Assembly: GCF_021347895.1 (NCBI RefSeq)
Contig: NC_067119.1
Span: forward strand, 10,986,534 to 11,050,533
Direction of reading: 5' to 3'
Source of the DNA: Acanthochromis polyacanthus
Lineage: Eukaryota > Chordata > Actinopteri > Pomacentridae
Length of the DNA: 64,000 nt
The position numbers were made by a program, and so were the translations under genes. Positions 11,540 to 23,968 of the stretch are shown in pieces (the stretch's first letter is position 1; each line of letters begins with the position of its first letter). The notes under the pieces were generated by a model. The model was not told where the DNA came from, did no database searches, and saw only the letters and a program-made list of their open reading frames with translations.

Positions 11540-11667
11540 TTAAGTGTGTGCAAGCTGACAAGCGGTTTATGCCAGAAGTAATTTCCAGGTACATAAGCTA
11601 AAACGTTGCTGCCGTTTTATGGACTTACAATTGTGTTGATGTTGTCAAGGTCTCTTAGTTCGCCTGA

Positions 11668-11682
11668 CAGACACACACACAC

Positions 11683-11715
<33 letters not shown>
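11668..11715. repeat. (AC)n microsatellite, interrupted
   Basis: An AC run from 11668 is interrupted by GG at 11683-11684 and continues to 11715. A shorter AC run follows near 11795-11808. Confidence 0.9.
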
Positions 11716-11716
<1 letters not shown>

Positions 11717-11879
11717 CCAGACTCAGACCGGCGGCCCAGACAAGGGGAGCTAACTAAATGATTCACTGCTTTGCTGTCACAACCTAACACACAGACACAC
11801 ACACACAATGCTGACAAGCTGACTAACCGGCCAGTACGTTAACACATGGCCTCTTAGTTGCTGCACAACATTATTAGGA

Positions 11880-12135
11880 GTGACTATGCAGGCAAGGAGA
11901 GAGGGGAGGTGAGAGGGGACATGAAAGGTGAAAATAAAAAAAACTAGAGAGAGGTGGAATGCTTATTAAGGATAAAAGACGACAGTGGGAAGGAAGGATA
12001 GAAAGGAGAAAGGAGGGAGGATGGAGAGGAAAGTCGCGAGGAGGTGGGTGGGGTGAGTAAGACAGAAGGATGGAGAGGATGGGGTGAAGGAGGGAGAAAG
12101 AGAGGGAGTGACAGAGAGAAGAGTGCAAATTTGCA
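11880..12135 (+). repeat. Second purine-rich tract
   Basis: About 250 bases are strongly A/G-biased on the plus strand with GGAGG, AGAGAG and GGATGG words, like the tract at 10165-11065. The minus-strand Ser/Pro/Leu-rich frames are by-products. Confidence 0.75.
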
Positions 12136-12375
12136 TAGGGGTGAAATTGAAGTAGCTTTGAAAGGCAATTCAACTAAATCAATTTGAAGTCCTCTATTGA
12201 AGGACTAGGGGGATATCTAAATAACTCAGTCAATCTTAGAGGTTCACACACACAACATATAAATATGTGACCATAAATATACATACCCCACCCACATGCA
12301 CGTAAGCACACACTGTCTAAACTCATCAGCACATTCAAAACACACATCCGGTTTAGTGGATTACAACCATGCACG

Positions 12376-12515
<140 letters not shown>

Positions 12516-12949
12516 GCCATGAAACAGGCTTCCTGATGAGCCACGTGCTACAGATGCAGGAGGATTGCAGAACCCTCCACCAGTAATGCATATTTAATGC
12601 AGCTAATAATGCAAACAAACTCCAAATGACAGTTGGGCTTTAATGAAAATTTGAACCATTTCAAAATTCTCCAGTATTTGGTCGAGATTGTGACACTAAT
12701 CTAGACCACACCAACTGAGCCAAAATAGATGCATGCAATTTTGGTTTCTGTTCTCGTGGTGTGAGCTTAATCTATGAATCATTTGAATGACTAAGGATTA
12801 TATAATGTAGTAATGTAGTAAACAAATATGTAGCAGCTAAATAACAATATTTTACACTTGAATCAAGTCAGAACTTGGACAGTGACTTAAAGCATGCGCC
12901 AACAATTTCTGCATAAACAGTAATGATGACTGCAGTCCACTTTCCACTG

Positions 12950-13090
12950 CAGGAACTTATGGGCCGATTAACGGATCCAATATTCTGCATTTTTTTGATT
13001 ATCAGCATTGGTATTTTATATAACCGATCCCTGCTAAAGTAAATACATTTTAAAATGTGTTCATGCGGTTCTGATGCAGGCATCTCTTAT
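12950..13090. repeat. hAT-like short element relic
   Basis: The words GGGCCGATTAA, TTTTTTGATTATCAGCATTGG, TATAACCGATCC and GATGCAGGCATCTCT recall a common fish hAT-like miniature element built from GGCCGAT / CGATTAT words and ending GATGCATCTCT. CpGs have decayed. No target-site duplication or terminal repeat can be set exactly. Confidence 0.4.
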
Positions 13091-14508
13091 CTGTAGTCAC
13101 AATACTGCGGTCTCAAGCAAAATTTAACTCGTCGTGCTACCGTATTATGTACACAACATCTCAATGCTGACTGGTAAAATTTAAAGATTAAAAAAAAAAA
13201 AAACACACTTTTTTCAGCCGAATATCAATTAGTTGAACATATCAAATGTTAATTTTCTGAGTCTTCTGTGTGCTCATTGAACTGGAGTTATGTACAGTAG
13301 CTACTATTTTTTCATTGTTTGGTGTATTCTAAGTTGATGTGTGATCAAATCTGTGATCCTACACTGCAATGGAAACACAAAGGTTAAGAGGGCATCATTC
13401 CCGTAAACTCAACCTCCTATAGCGGAAAGCTGCCTTATGAGTCAAACGGGAGTGACATTTATCTTTCAGTCTGTAAGTTAACTTGGCACACAAAGAGTGG
13501 AATCACCTCATCTGAGTAACAATAGCTGGCAAAACATGTAAAACCTTGACAATACATATATTGCCACTTCCAACCTGCAACAGCGGCAGAATATTTTCTT
13601 GTCTTGTAAAGGATGATGTTTTCTTTACATTCTTCTACTCTCTTACTTGTAACATATACAGGCTTTTGCACTTTAAGCTTCCACCTCGCACTACTGTGTA
13701 GGAGGTGAATTTGCACGAGCACTTGTGATGGTGATCAAGTTATTCTGATTAACTGATGCATTGGGCAAGTTATTAACACCAAAACTACAACAATTTTCAT
13801 TTAGCCATCCTCAAATCGCAAGCATGAATAGCCATATTCACATTCATTTTAATACCACCAGCATCATTTGATTGTCAGTCAGTCCCCTGGGAGAATAAAT
13901 CATCCAATTAACACTGAGCTAATGGGCGGGATTTTAATTAGAGCTGTCAACATCCCCCCTCTCCCTCTCTGTGTTATTTCAACAGCTATTCATCTCTTTC
14001 TTTTTTCAATACTTGTTTTGTTCTGCTGATTGCTATTCCACAGGGGCTGTTCTTCTAACTTCCTAACGCACAAACACACATATGAACACTTGCGTACAAC
14101 CGCAACTACAAACACGCACGGTTTTGAGTACACATACACGCACAGAACAAGTGCTCCTCATCAAAGCGATGCTTTGTCAGATTAGTATTGAGGAATGAGA
14201 GCTGGGGGAATAGAGACTATAATGGGTTGAAGTTGTAAACAGTGGGACTTCATGTCACCATATCATATATTCACAGCAAGCTATTTCAGCACAAATCAAC
14301 GGGGAATGCTTAAGTACATTATAATCTTTGACCCTTTTATGTAAATACAATCCTATTTCGCTGTCATATTTCGCACACTCAGTTCATGGAGGAACAGCTG
14401 CAGGAAGTGATACAAGTTAGGTCCGATGCAGTTCAGGATACAAAGAGAGCAGAGGGCAGTACTACGAGGCAAGTTTCACATATCCAGACTTATTTAAACA
14501 AAAACTAG
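13091..14508. other. Unassigned, with a TAAT-rich candidate regulatory patch
   Basis: No gene seen. An A run lies at 13190-13203. At about 13905-13950 the sequence contains CCAATTAACA, GAGCTAATGG and TTTTAATTAG, a cluster of TAAT-core homeodomain-type words next to a CT-rich run. This is only a composition-level hint of a conserved element. Confidence 0.4.
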
Positions 14509-14588
14509 CTGACAGCTGTCTTTGTGATACCCATTAGCTCTGACTGGGGTTTGTCAGAGCTAACAGGTATCCCAAAGGCAGCTATCAA
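14509..14588. ncRNA. Candidate microRNA-like hairpin
   Basis: The arms 14509-14544 and 14553-14588 are complementary over 36 positions, with 30 Watson-Crick pairs, one G-U pair and five scattered mismatches, around an 8-base loop (TGGGGTTT). The eleven pairs next to the loop are perfect (TTAGCTCTGAC against GTCAGAGCTAA). Length, bulge spacing and small loop fit a microRNA precursor. I do not recognise either arm as a known fish microRNA. A palindromic miniature transposon relic is the main alternative, though no target-site duplication is seen next to it. The transcribed strand cannot be told. Confidence 0.4.
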
Positions 14589-17500
14589 CTTCCTCTGTTA
14601 ATTCAGGCTTTCTGCTTCAGACTCTGTGCACGTTCACACAAAAGGGGGCGTTTAGTGTGTCATGCGACTCTCCTTCAACACAAAATGAAATGATTGTGAG
14701 CAAGTGCTTCAGTTAACAGGTTGTTTTGATGGAGAACAATGGAGAACATAAAATTACATGATGGAAAGAGCTGCTAATGCAAATGATACAGGACAGGAAT
14801 GCTGATAGAAAACTGGTAAATTAGTGAATGTATTTACTTCACTGATCAATGCAACTACTTACGGTACTTCTGACAACTGCACACTGAAAGTGGTAAACTT
14901 TAAACCACCTTAAATGCAATATTGAATTGAAGTGATTGAATTTTATCTGTAATAAATACAAACAAACTAATCAATTGTCTAATTCGTGTTCTATCAGCTG
15001 CAGTAAGAACACTATGGCTACAATATGGCCTGATAATGCACCGTGTTGACAACATAAAGTGCTCTCAAACTGGTTTCGTGAATGTCCAAATGAGGAATGA
15101 CTTCTCCAATCACCATATCTAAATCCAAAAGAACAATAGATATTTGGGATGGTAGAACTAGAGTTTTGCAATATGAATGTATGGCCAACAAATCTAGAGA
15201 TATTATGAGATCTAATATCTTAACAACAAGGAGCAAAGAATCTCAAAGGGGTGTTTCTATCATTATGTGATATTCATACCATGGAGAATTGAGGCTGTTT
15301 GGAGAACAAAGGAAGGCCCTTCTCAGCATTAGCACGGTAATATTAATGAAGTGCTCGGTCAGTGTTTATATACACATATACTGATTTGCGTAGCTTTGAT
15401 GGCTACCACTAGACAGTTTCAAAACATGTCATCCAGCTCTCAGGTGCTTAATTTCCAATTTCAGGGAGATTGAATTTAATACCCTATTAATCCACAAAAT
15501 GAAATGCAACAGGTGTCCTCCTCCACTACCCATTCAGCAGGTTGCCAGTCCATCTGGTAATAACTAAATTAAATATTCTTTATATTAGCACATTAATCAG
15601 TGTTATTTGTGAACTTGCTGCTATTTGCTAAGTACTTTTCCCTAATACAATGTATCTGAAGCCATGAGGTGGTGGTGCAAACTGTCCAAAGAAAAGTGAT
15701 GCGAGCAGTTGATTGGTACTCTCTCTGTGATTGACAGTCAGAAATGTTGGAGGTCAGCACGGAACATTTTGACAGTATGAGGTTGACAGTGAGTGTTTGC
15801 ATATTTCATCACAATTATGCAAAACAGCTGTCTCGTGGATGCGTGGGATTATTTTGAAGCCATGATGTCAGGACAAATGCTGCAAGAGGCAGGGCACACT
15901 CTGGCCAGACTAGAGTCACACAACCATTCTTGCTCACATTCATACCCGCAGGCAGTTTAAAGTGACAGTTAATGTAACCTGCATGTCTTTTGATTACTGC
16001 TACTAGAAGATGCCAAAGAAAATCCTCACAGCCCCTCCACATGTGCAGACTCCACAGTGAAATGACCCAAAACCTACACAATGAAGCACCAGAGCCAACC
16101 AATGCACCGTGTCTAGTCAATCTTAGGTGAGCGCTTGACCCTGGTTTTCAGGAAAGTCAAAAATGTGTGTGTCTGTGCATATGTTCTGCAAAGGTTCATG
16201 TGCTTTAAGAGCACTCCTCTGCCTCACACTCAGCACACATCACATTAAGTACTGCAATTGCTAACCTGCAATCGAACCTACAATTGCTCTTACCTACTGA
16301 TGGCCACAGGCTACAGGGACGATACTTGAGTTTCATCAGTGCTTTGTTCAATGAAATGTACAGCAGCTGTTGGGAACTGTACTGGAATTGACAACTGGTG
16401 CTCTAATTCTGAGGTGAGTGTTCAGCATATCTTAACAAGAGAATATAAATGCGATTTTGATTGGTAGATTGGATAGCAGCAATGGTAAAAGTAAATGTTG
16501 TTGCATTCAAAGTTTTTAAAAAGAAACTTATAGTAACTGCAACATAACTGCTACTTTGCATCTTGGCTTTTTCCAATCAGTGTTGTTGCTCAGTGTTCAT
16601 TAGTATTATCATTACATTAGTATACTGTCGCTATGATTCCCCCTATAACAACCAGAGTGACGGTGCACAGACACACAGCTGCTTTGGGGTGTCTCTCTGG
16701 CTGCTCCCCATGAGACAACATATGTTACGATTTGACGAAATGTAAATAAAATTGAATTAATCAGCAAAACTTTGTCAGACTTGTGACCCTAATCAGAATG
16801 TCCACATAAAGTTTAATTTTTGTATACACTATACCTTTGTCAAATGTGCGTGACATTTTACCATCATGAAAATGCTAGCAGCATTGTCGACTTGTACTGC
16901 CCCTACTTGTTATTAACCCTCATGAATAATAACACATATCAAGAACAACCCAACATTGAACATGATACTACACAACAAACTTATTTTAGGGACCCACTAA
17001 AAATTCACAGATCATATTTCCAGGTCAGCTCCTGTCTTTTTAAGAAGACACCTTTGTCATTTACACCATGGATTCAATTATCAAAGTATTTTGTATCACA
17101 TTCTAACTTTGTTGCTTTTTGTGCTCAGTCAATCAGCAGTGTCTTGCCTTTCTTTCTGGCATTCTTTACAGCAGATGAATGGTCTTTTGTGGTTGTTTGA
17201 TGTTTGAATTCTTCATGTTTGGCAGCTGTGAAAGTTGCTGCTCTCTCTGTGCTGCTGCTGTTGCTGTAGTGGATCAGTTCAATCCATGTTCAACCTCTCA
17301 GGATGCTGAAGAACAGTGTGTACACGCCGTCGTCTAGACAAACTCAAACCTGTGTCGAAATAACTTCATTGTATGAGCTTTAATTGACCTTTATGGAACT
17401 GCTTTAGTCCTGACTGATTTGTTAGGTTCATCCACACTTTTTGTCTTTATAAAACAGGCCCCAGTACTGCAACAAAACTTCAGAAATGTCAGTCAAAAGC

Positions 17501-18720
17501 CCACTTGGCCTCATGCAGTGCAGTACATTTGGAACGACAGCTTGTTGAATCTGCCCACTGATGAATGTGAGAAGGTGATTCTTACAGCTTTTCCATTTTG
17601 TGTGTTTCCACCCTGACCCTCTCAGACATGGAGATAACATTTCAAAAAGTGTGGGTTGTAACTTGAAAATATATCAACTGAATACAGGAGCTGCAAAGTT
17701 TGTGTAAATCTCAGTGGTTGTGTCAATTTGCATCTGTCTACTGTTAAAGGTGAACACACTTTCCCAGTTAAATGCTCTGTCAGTGCTGTGGCAAACAGTG
17801 AAACTCAGTTCTACAGCATTTCTCTTCGTCTCACAGTCAGCAGCTTCTTATTACTCTGACAAATGCAGCATTAAAAATGTACCAGTTGTCGGACACTGGT
17901 TCCATGGGGATGTGTGTGTAAACGCATGTCCAACAGTCCTCTTGTTTGTGGGTGAAACAATTGGGCAAACTGCTCCCTGCATTACCATGAATGTCCTGGT
18001 GATGACAACAACTGCCAGCAATAAAGTAATCTCCTTTCTCTCCCCCTCTATGTTTTGGACCTATGCTTCCTTCTTTTTTTTTTGTTTAAACACACAAACT
18101 CTCACATCAGCGTGCTTTTCTCTCAGTTAAGTCAACCGATCTCCTTCAGCAGCATTTCATTACAGTGCGAGCACACTGACTGTGACCCTGTGTGTGCTTT
18201 CATATGTGTTGTATATTTATGTGTGCCATCTCTCCATACCCGAGAATCTACATGTGTGTGTGTGTGTTTGCACGATCATGAGTGAGTTTTCGCGCTCTGC
18301 TTTTTGGCCTCCCTGTTAAAGGGGAGGTGTACTACCAGGTTTTAAATTAGTCATGCATCACTGAAGGCATAATACACACAAACACACTGGGACAAGTGGC
18401 ACACACATTGGAATGATGCATAGACACCAGTGTGCCATACACCCACACACATGTTCACATGGAGCACACTGGTGAATAGTAATAGAAGCACGAATAAAGC
18501 CCAGAAAGAAAGAAAAAAAAAAACTTTCTTCTCTGCTTACAGAGGAGGAGGGAAGCAAAGAGATGAAGCACTATAAAGACTGGGCAACAATAAAGAAGAA
18601 GTGATGGGAAAGAAGCTAAGGGATAAAATCTGGTGAGGGGGAAATTTAGTTTGAGTGATTAAAAGGCAACATGAGAGAGTGATAGAAACCTTCATTGTCA
18701 CTCTTTCCTATTCTGATTAC
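14589..18720. other. Unassigned, no gene supported
   Basis: Open frames of 60-138 codons occur, for example 17714-18130 on the plus strand and 15815-16120 on the minus strand. None shows a recognisable domain, and none lies in a convincing exon setting. A short TG-rich patch lies at about 18250-18270. Confidence 0.5.
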
Positions 18721-18750
18721 GTGGTCATTTACAACAAAATAACACTTTTA

Positions 18751-18771
18751 CACACACACACACACACACAC
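18751..18771. repeat. (CA)n microsatellite
   Basis: A pure CA run of about ten units. Confidence 0.9.
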
Positions 18772-18893
18772 TAGAAGTGATCAAATCACTGTGAAACACA
18801 CTGTACATACAGTAAATGAGTAATTATTGTCAATGAAATTTAGACTTTGGTTGTGTACACGTGTTTCACTGGATAAAATGTGATAAATGTATT

Positions 18894-19421
18894 AACTGAT
18901 CAGGCAAAACATTACAACCACCTGATTAATATTGTGTAGGTCCCCTTTATGCTACTAAAATTCCTCTAACCCAGTGGTGCATGGACACAGGACCTCTGGG
19001 GATGTCCAGGATGGTTACAGTGAATTCTGTGGGTCTTGTAGGTTGCATGGTGGGACCTACCTAGATCAGGCTTATCCTGGCACATCCCACAGATGCTCAA
19101 CAAGACTTGGATCTGGGGAGTGTTGAACCCGGGTGAACACCTTACCTCTGTCATGTTCTCCAGGCTACTCCGGAGCAGTTTCTGCAGTGTGTCGGGGCGC
19201 AGTGTCCTGCTGAAGGTGGCAACTGGCATCATGGAAAACGGTTGCAATGGGGAAGTGGGGAGTTTGAGGGGTTACTTGACCTACAATGTTTAGGCGGGTG
19301 GTGGGTCAAACAACCATATAACTCAGGATTCACAGTTTCCCAGTAGAACATTGCATCATGGCATTATGACTGATGATATTCACTTCACCTCAGTGGTCAA
19401 AATGTTGTGGCTGATCGGTAT
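18894..19421 (-). mobile_element. Tc1-like transposon, internally deleted copy 1
   Basis: The left end reads CTGATCAGGCAAAACATTAC and the right end, inverted, reads TACCGATCAGCCACAACAT, so the ends are inverted repeats of one type, with TA next to each. Read on the minus strand, the inside begins with the 5' spacer and then jumps to the last third of a Tc1-type transposase. Recognisable there are the block before the second catalytic Asp (CACCTTCAGCAGGACA), TCCCCAGATC for the Ser-Pro-Asp motif and GAGCATCTGTGGGATGTG for the Glu-His-Leu-Trp-Asp motif. The N-terminal DNA-binding part and the first catalytic Asp are absent, and frames are broken. It must have depended on transposase from elsewhere. 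Confidence 0.8.
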
Positions 19422-19639
19422 AGATGAAAAAGACACCTTACACTGACCTTTGTGCAGTTTGCCCAACTAATTTCATATTGACCAATAAATCATTAATAAC
19501 TCACATCAACACACTGATTGTAGGAAGTATTGTCTCAGGCAAATGAGGTGAAAATGTTTAAGATTCTTGAAAAGCTGAGAAGAACAGCAAAGTGACTGAC
19601 AAGAAAAATCCATTGAATAAATTGACAGATACCTGTTTA

Positions 19640-19705
19640 CTAGGGCTGACACTAACCCGACTTTCATCAGTCAAATAGGAATCAACTGGTCACTATTATT
19701 TAACA
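19640..19705. repeat. Short hAT-like relic
   Basis: TAGGGCTGACACTAACCCGA followed by TTTCATCAGTCAAATAG and CAACTGGTCA resembles the start of the common fish hAT-like element that begins AGGGCTG-AACTAACGATTA. Only the end is left. Confidence 0.35.
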
Positions 19706-19779
19706 TTAATTCATTGTTGGAGCCATTATTTATGTTTATTATGTTTCTTTATTTTTACTATGGACTGGCCATATGTTAA

Positions 19780-20065
19780 GTTTGTGTTGATCTGTAGGGG
19801 GAGCTAGGGTGCTGGGTTTTAAAAGCTCCAGGTAATTAGGCCAGGTGTGCGGGATGGAGAGCAAACAGTTTTTGACCGTGCCAGCGTGGCAGACAGGTTT
19901 GTTTGTTCGCATTTCAAAGTTAAAGGAAATGTTTTACTTAAATAGGCAATGGTTAAAGGAATAAACGGATTGATATATCCAAAGAAGAATTGTGTAGAGG
20001 ACATTTTTGTTCAATTTGGTGGGTAATATCCCATCCGCTCCACAGCGGCCTTTAAACTTGGTTAA
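19780..20065 (+). repeat. Possible LTR-like fragment, unclassified
   Basis: A moderately GC-rich block has AATAAA at 19960-19965 followed by a T-rich stretch and CCGCTCCACAGCGGCC. The order of a polyadenylation signal after a GC-richer region recalls an LTR, but no clear TG...CA ends, primer site or duplicate copy is visible. It could equally be unique sequence. Confidence 0.2.
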
Positions 20066-21938
20066 AGGATGCTACATTTCTTTTAATCTCTTTTAGCTGA
20101 ATTTAAAACATATATGGCATCTATTATCTCTGTGCAACTTTTCAAGTAATTTGTCATGTTAATGGTAAATGATACACTAATTCTTGCTGACAGAGTTTGC
20201 ATTTAACATTTACCTTCCTCAGAAGATAAAAATTCTGTGGACATCTTCAGAATGTTAACTTTCCTGATCCATGGCTACTAACTGTACTATCAGACCTCTG
20301 GTTCAAGACGAGGTGTCTTTTATCTCACCTAGCTTGTAGCACATACCCTTTACTGTCAGAACCAACTATGCAGTGAAGAAGTGGAGGCAGAGAGAGAAAT
20401 TGTTGTAACGTTGTGTGAACCAGGTCTTTATCTCCTTTCCTTCTGGGCAGCAACACAACAGCTCTTATAGTAAAACTTAGGCCTATCTAGACACTTTACA
20501 GCAGACTACAGTGACATGAAGTGACATGACTCTCAGTTTCACAGTGGCTGCAGTTCTGTAGCATTAGACATTAAAGTCACTCACTTCCCACAGCACTTGA
20601 TCTACGTCACACCCAAAAAGCCGCATTCCTAAAGGGAATGTTGTGGCCTCGGTGGAGTCTCACTCCACCACTGGTCTCATCAGTTAACCACACACGTAGT
20701 GCATGTTGTCCTGTGGGTAAGCAAATGCTCAGCTCAAGTATGTGAGTTAAATCAGCGAAGTTTGATTGATGCCTTGAGGCTTCAATTTTCTGATGGCAGC
20801 CAAATATTTTCCACACCAGTCAATATTTTGTATTCAAATAAAAGAGCATGTTATTTATTTTTTTAACTCATCGACCATTGATAAAATATTTTAAAATAAA
20901 TAAATATTACTAATTATATAACTTTTGGGAAGCAGGAACAGTGTTTGACTGGTTCCTTATCAGGAGTATTAAGAAAAGGAAAATTTAAACTGTTCATCTA
21001 TATACAAAACTTCTCTGTCTGTACAGAAATGTTCACACTGTGTTTTTGTCAGACGTGCAGTGGTACAGGGGAATTTACTGTAAATCTAAAATAGCCACCA
21101 ATAATGAATCAGTACACATCTTACAGAATAAGGCATGTTGCATTCTTTCACATAATCTGTGGTGTTTACAGGACATGGAGTCTTTTGTTCCCTGACTTTA
21201 ACCTTTGAATACGTGCCTCCTCCTTGGCAGCATTCTTATGTACCCTGATAAAACAGCACCAAATCTGAGTCGAGACACTGTCTGAGAGGCAAACTCAAGA
21301 AACAAATGTCCCTGTCCTTGTTGTTCCATAAACCACAAGTTTCATTGATCACACAAATACGAGGCGAACACATCAGTGCACTTTGAAACTTTGTCAGCAA
21401 GAAAAACAAAGTCTGCCAACACTTACACCGATGATTGCTGTGAGCTGCAGGGAGATGAATCTCCAGAAGGTGACAATGCAGCAGACATAATGTTAGATAA
21501 TGACTACGATGATTACGCCGGCAGACATGGGGGTGTGTGTTGATAACTAAAAAAGTAGCAACAGTGCAATACAAAATAGCTTCTTTCAAATAAAAGTTAC
21601 ACAGTGCGGTTATCAGCAAGATGTACAAAATATATCTCTGAATTTAGAAAACTGCCATTTGAGAGCAACAGTATTGGTTTTGCGCTACTGATGAATGAAT
21701 GTGGAAACAGCATTTTAACGGTGTAGTTAGTCAATGTGGTGCTAGTTTTAACTATTCCATATATTCTTGTTCAATGCAATCTATAGGTGAATCAGGTGTG
21801 ATCAGCTCAGTGTGTCTTTTGTCATCAGATCTTAGTGTATAAAGTACTGTAGAATTAAATAGTGCAATATTTATGTCTGAAATGTGGTGAAACATAAGTC
21901 CAAAGTTGGCCATATTGCTCAAATGCTCAAAGTATAAA
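20066..21938. other. Unassigned, no gene supported
   Basis: Nothing recognisable. A minus-strand frame of 130 codons at 21236-21628 has no family motif and no supporting splice or promoter signals. Confidence 0.5.
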
Positions 21939-22958
21939 CTAGGGAAGTTAATGATTAATCATTGATTCATTTTCATTAATTAACTCATTGAAAACATATT
22001 AACTATTCAGACGGCAGACAAAGGACATGCATTTCAAAAAATGTATGGTCAATTAGCTGTAGTACCTGGTTGCACTACGATGTCAATGATTTATGGTTAA
22101 TCAATTCATAGATGTAGATAATTCAATTAATTAAAAATACAAGGCAGAAGACAAGCATCACGCATGTTAGAAAATGCATTGTAGACTTTTTGTCATACCT
22201 GGTTGTGCAACCAGATGCAGCCTTTTCCTGTTTGATAAGATGGAGTTACATGTGTGTTGATGATCGCCAGTAGGGGCCACGCTAAAAGAGCTTCCCTTCG
22301 TGCTGTCTAACTTGGATTTTCATATGTAACAGGCTGGGAGCTGAGTGTCAGCTGTGGTTGAGATAGCTGTTAGCATTCAGGAGCTGATTACACACTTCCA
22401 ACAACATTAAAACTTAAGTGATGAAACTTATTGACAACGCTCTGCTCCGATTAAAAACCCATTTTAAAGGTGGCAGGAAATACAGACAAGTTACCTGAAC
22501 GGAAAGTAGGGACAGTATTTGTGACCTGTTTCAGCTGAGCAGTGGTTTCTAGCAGCTGGACGAACATTAACTACAGTCCCTCCACCGTGTAGATCAAGTT
22601 TGAGAACTATTTTGGTATAAAACTACAATGACACAGACTGCTGTAAAGAAATGAACTGTATTAAAGATTATTTACCGGGAAAGACTGCAGCTGATTTGCT
22701 GGTTTAGTTGTGCTAAATGTTGAATAGCAAATTAACATTGAATTCATAACTCACCCTGGGGTTTACAGTTATATCTGTTCCTCCAATTTCTAATTTAAAA
22801 GAGTCCATTTTGTGGTGAACATTGAGTCTCAGTGGTTAGAAACAGCCTCACTGGCAAATGGAAAAGGTTCCACTGTCTTTCAGTAATTTCAACAATTAAT
22901 CAGTTGTTACTGTGGCTGACTACAGGTTAAGGAAATTGTTGAAAATTTCCATCCCTGG
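21939..22958. mobile_element. hAT-like non-autonomous element with internal tandem duplication
   Basis: The left end reads CTAGGGAAGTTAATGATTAA; the right end, inverted, reads CCAGGGATGGAAATTTTC. These are imperfect terminal inverted repeats of hAT type (YAGGG). A unit of about 130 bases occurs twice in tandem (about 21950-22084 and 22085-22215): each begins AATGATTWAT and holds a GGCAGA-ACA block and then TACCTGGTTG. There is no transposase frame. A shorter diverged relative lies at about 51897-52110. I could not match an 8-base target-site duplication at the ends. Confidence 0.5.
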
Positions 22959-23439
22959 TGGGTAGACTATTCAAACCAAAACACCATTACATCCCTGGTG
23001 AGGAGGAGTCGGGTGAACTCCTCTTATCCCCCAGTATAACAGTAGCCAGAGAAATGATCTCGCTGTCCATTGCAGTTCATTTATCAAGTCATAAAACCAT
23101 AAAGAACTACTTTGCCACTAATGGAGACATTACACAGTCACTGCTCTGCCATGCAGGAGCCTCCTCTTTCTTCTTCCTTTCACTTTGCACCACCCAATGC
23201 ATCACTTTCTCTATTTGTCTCTTTCATTATATTCCATCCATCCTTTAATTTCAGATTAATTCAGCCTGCCTTTCTGGCTTTATCTCTCTCTTTCTTGCTC
23301 TCGGTAGCTTCTCATACTGTACGTGCATCATCCATGTGGTCCTGAAATGCAGATTTTGAGGGTGGCAGAAAGTGGGACATCAAAATCACAGTTTTTATTA
23401 CAAATTTAAACATTAGAAAAAGCACAAATAAAAATGATA
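22959..23439. other. Unassigned, pyrimidine-rich in its second half
   Basis: About 23155-23310 is C/T-rich on the plus strand (TCCTCTTTCTTCTTCC and similar). No gene seen. Confidence 0.5.
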
Positions 23440-23968
23440 CACACTGCTCAGCCACAACATTATGACCACTGACAGGTGAAGTGAATAATATCGATCATCT
23501 TGTTATAATGCAACGTTCTGCCGGGAAACCTTGAGTCCTGACTTCCATGAAGATGTTTGACATGTACCAGCCACCTAAACATTGCAGGTCAAACAATCCC
23601 CCACCCTCCATGGCAACAGCAGTCCTTGATGCCAGCTTCCACCCTCAGCAGGACAATATACCCTGACATCACAAAAGCTGATCAGGAATGGCCCGAGGAA
23701 CACAACAGAGCTATGCTGTTCACCCAGGTTCCACACTCCCCAGACTAAAATCTTTTTCTGCATCCCTGGGATGTAGCAGGATAACCCTGATCTGGGTAGG
23801 TCCCGCCCTGCCACCCACAGCACCCACAGAATTCACTGCCACCATCCCAGTGCCACAGGAAAGCTCCAAAGGTCCCATGTCAGTGCCCCACTGGATCAGG
23901 AGTTTAGCAGCATAAAGGGGACCAACACAGTATTACTCAGGTGGTCATTATATTATGCCTGATCGGTG
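23440..23968 (+). mobile_element. Tc1-like transposon, internally deleted copy 2
   Basis: TA dinucleotides flank the element at 23438-23439 and 23969-23970, the expected target-site duplication. The left end reads CACACTGCTCAGCCACAACA and the right end reads TTATATTATGCCTGATCGGT, inverted repeats of the same type as the copies at 18894 and 44181. After about 55 bases of 5' spacer the sequence passes directly into the transposase 3' third (CTGCCGGGAAACCTTGAGTC onward). It contains CCTCAGCAGGACAATATACC for the second catalytic Asp block and CACACTCCCCAGAC for Ser-Pro-Asp. The reading frame is broken by stops. It is non-autonomous and decayed, but the best-bounded of the three copies. Confidence 0.85.

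Noticed and set aside
11183..11601. Plus-strand frame of 132 codons with long Cys-Val runs
   Set aside because: It is a translation of the TG microsatellite.
17714..18130. 138-codon plus-strand frame as a gene
   Set aside because: There is no recognisable domain, promoter or splice context, and Ser/Phe/Thr-rich composition fits chance in AT-rich DNA.
18966..19293. Frames inside the Tc1-like copy as host genes
   Set aside because: They are frames of the decayed transposase end and its opposite strand.
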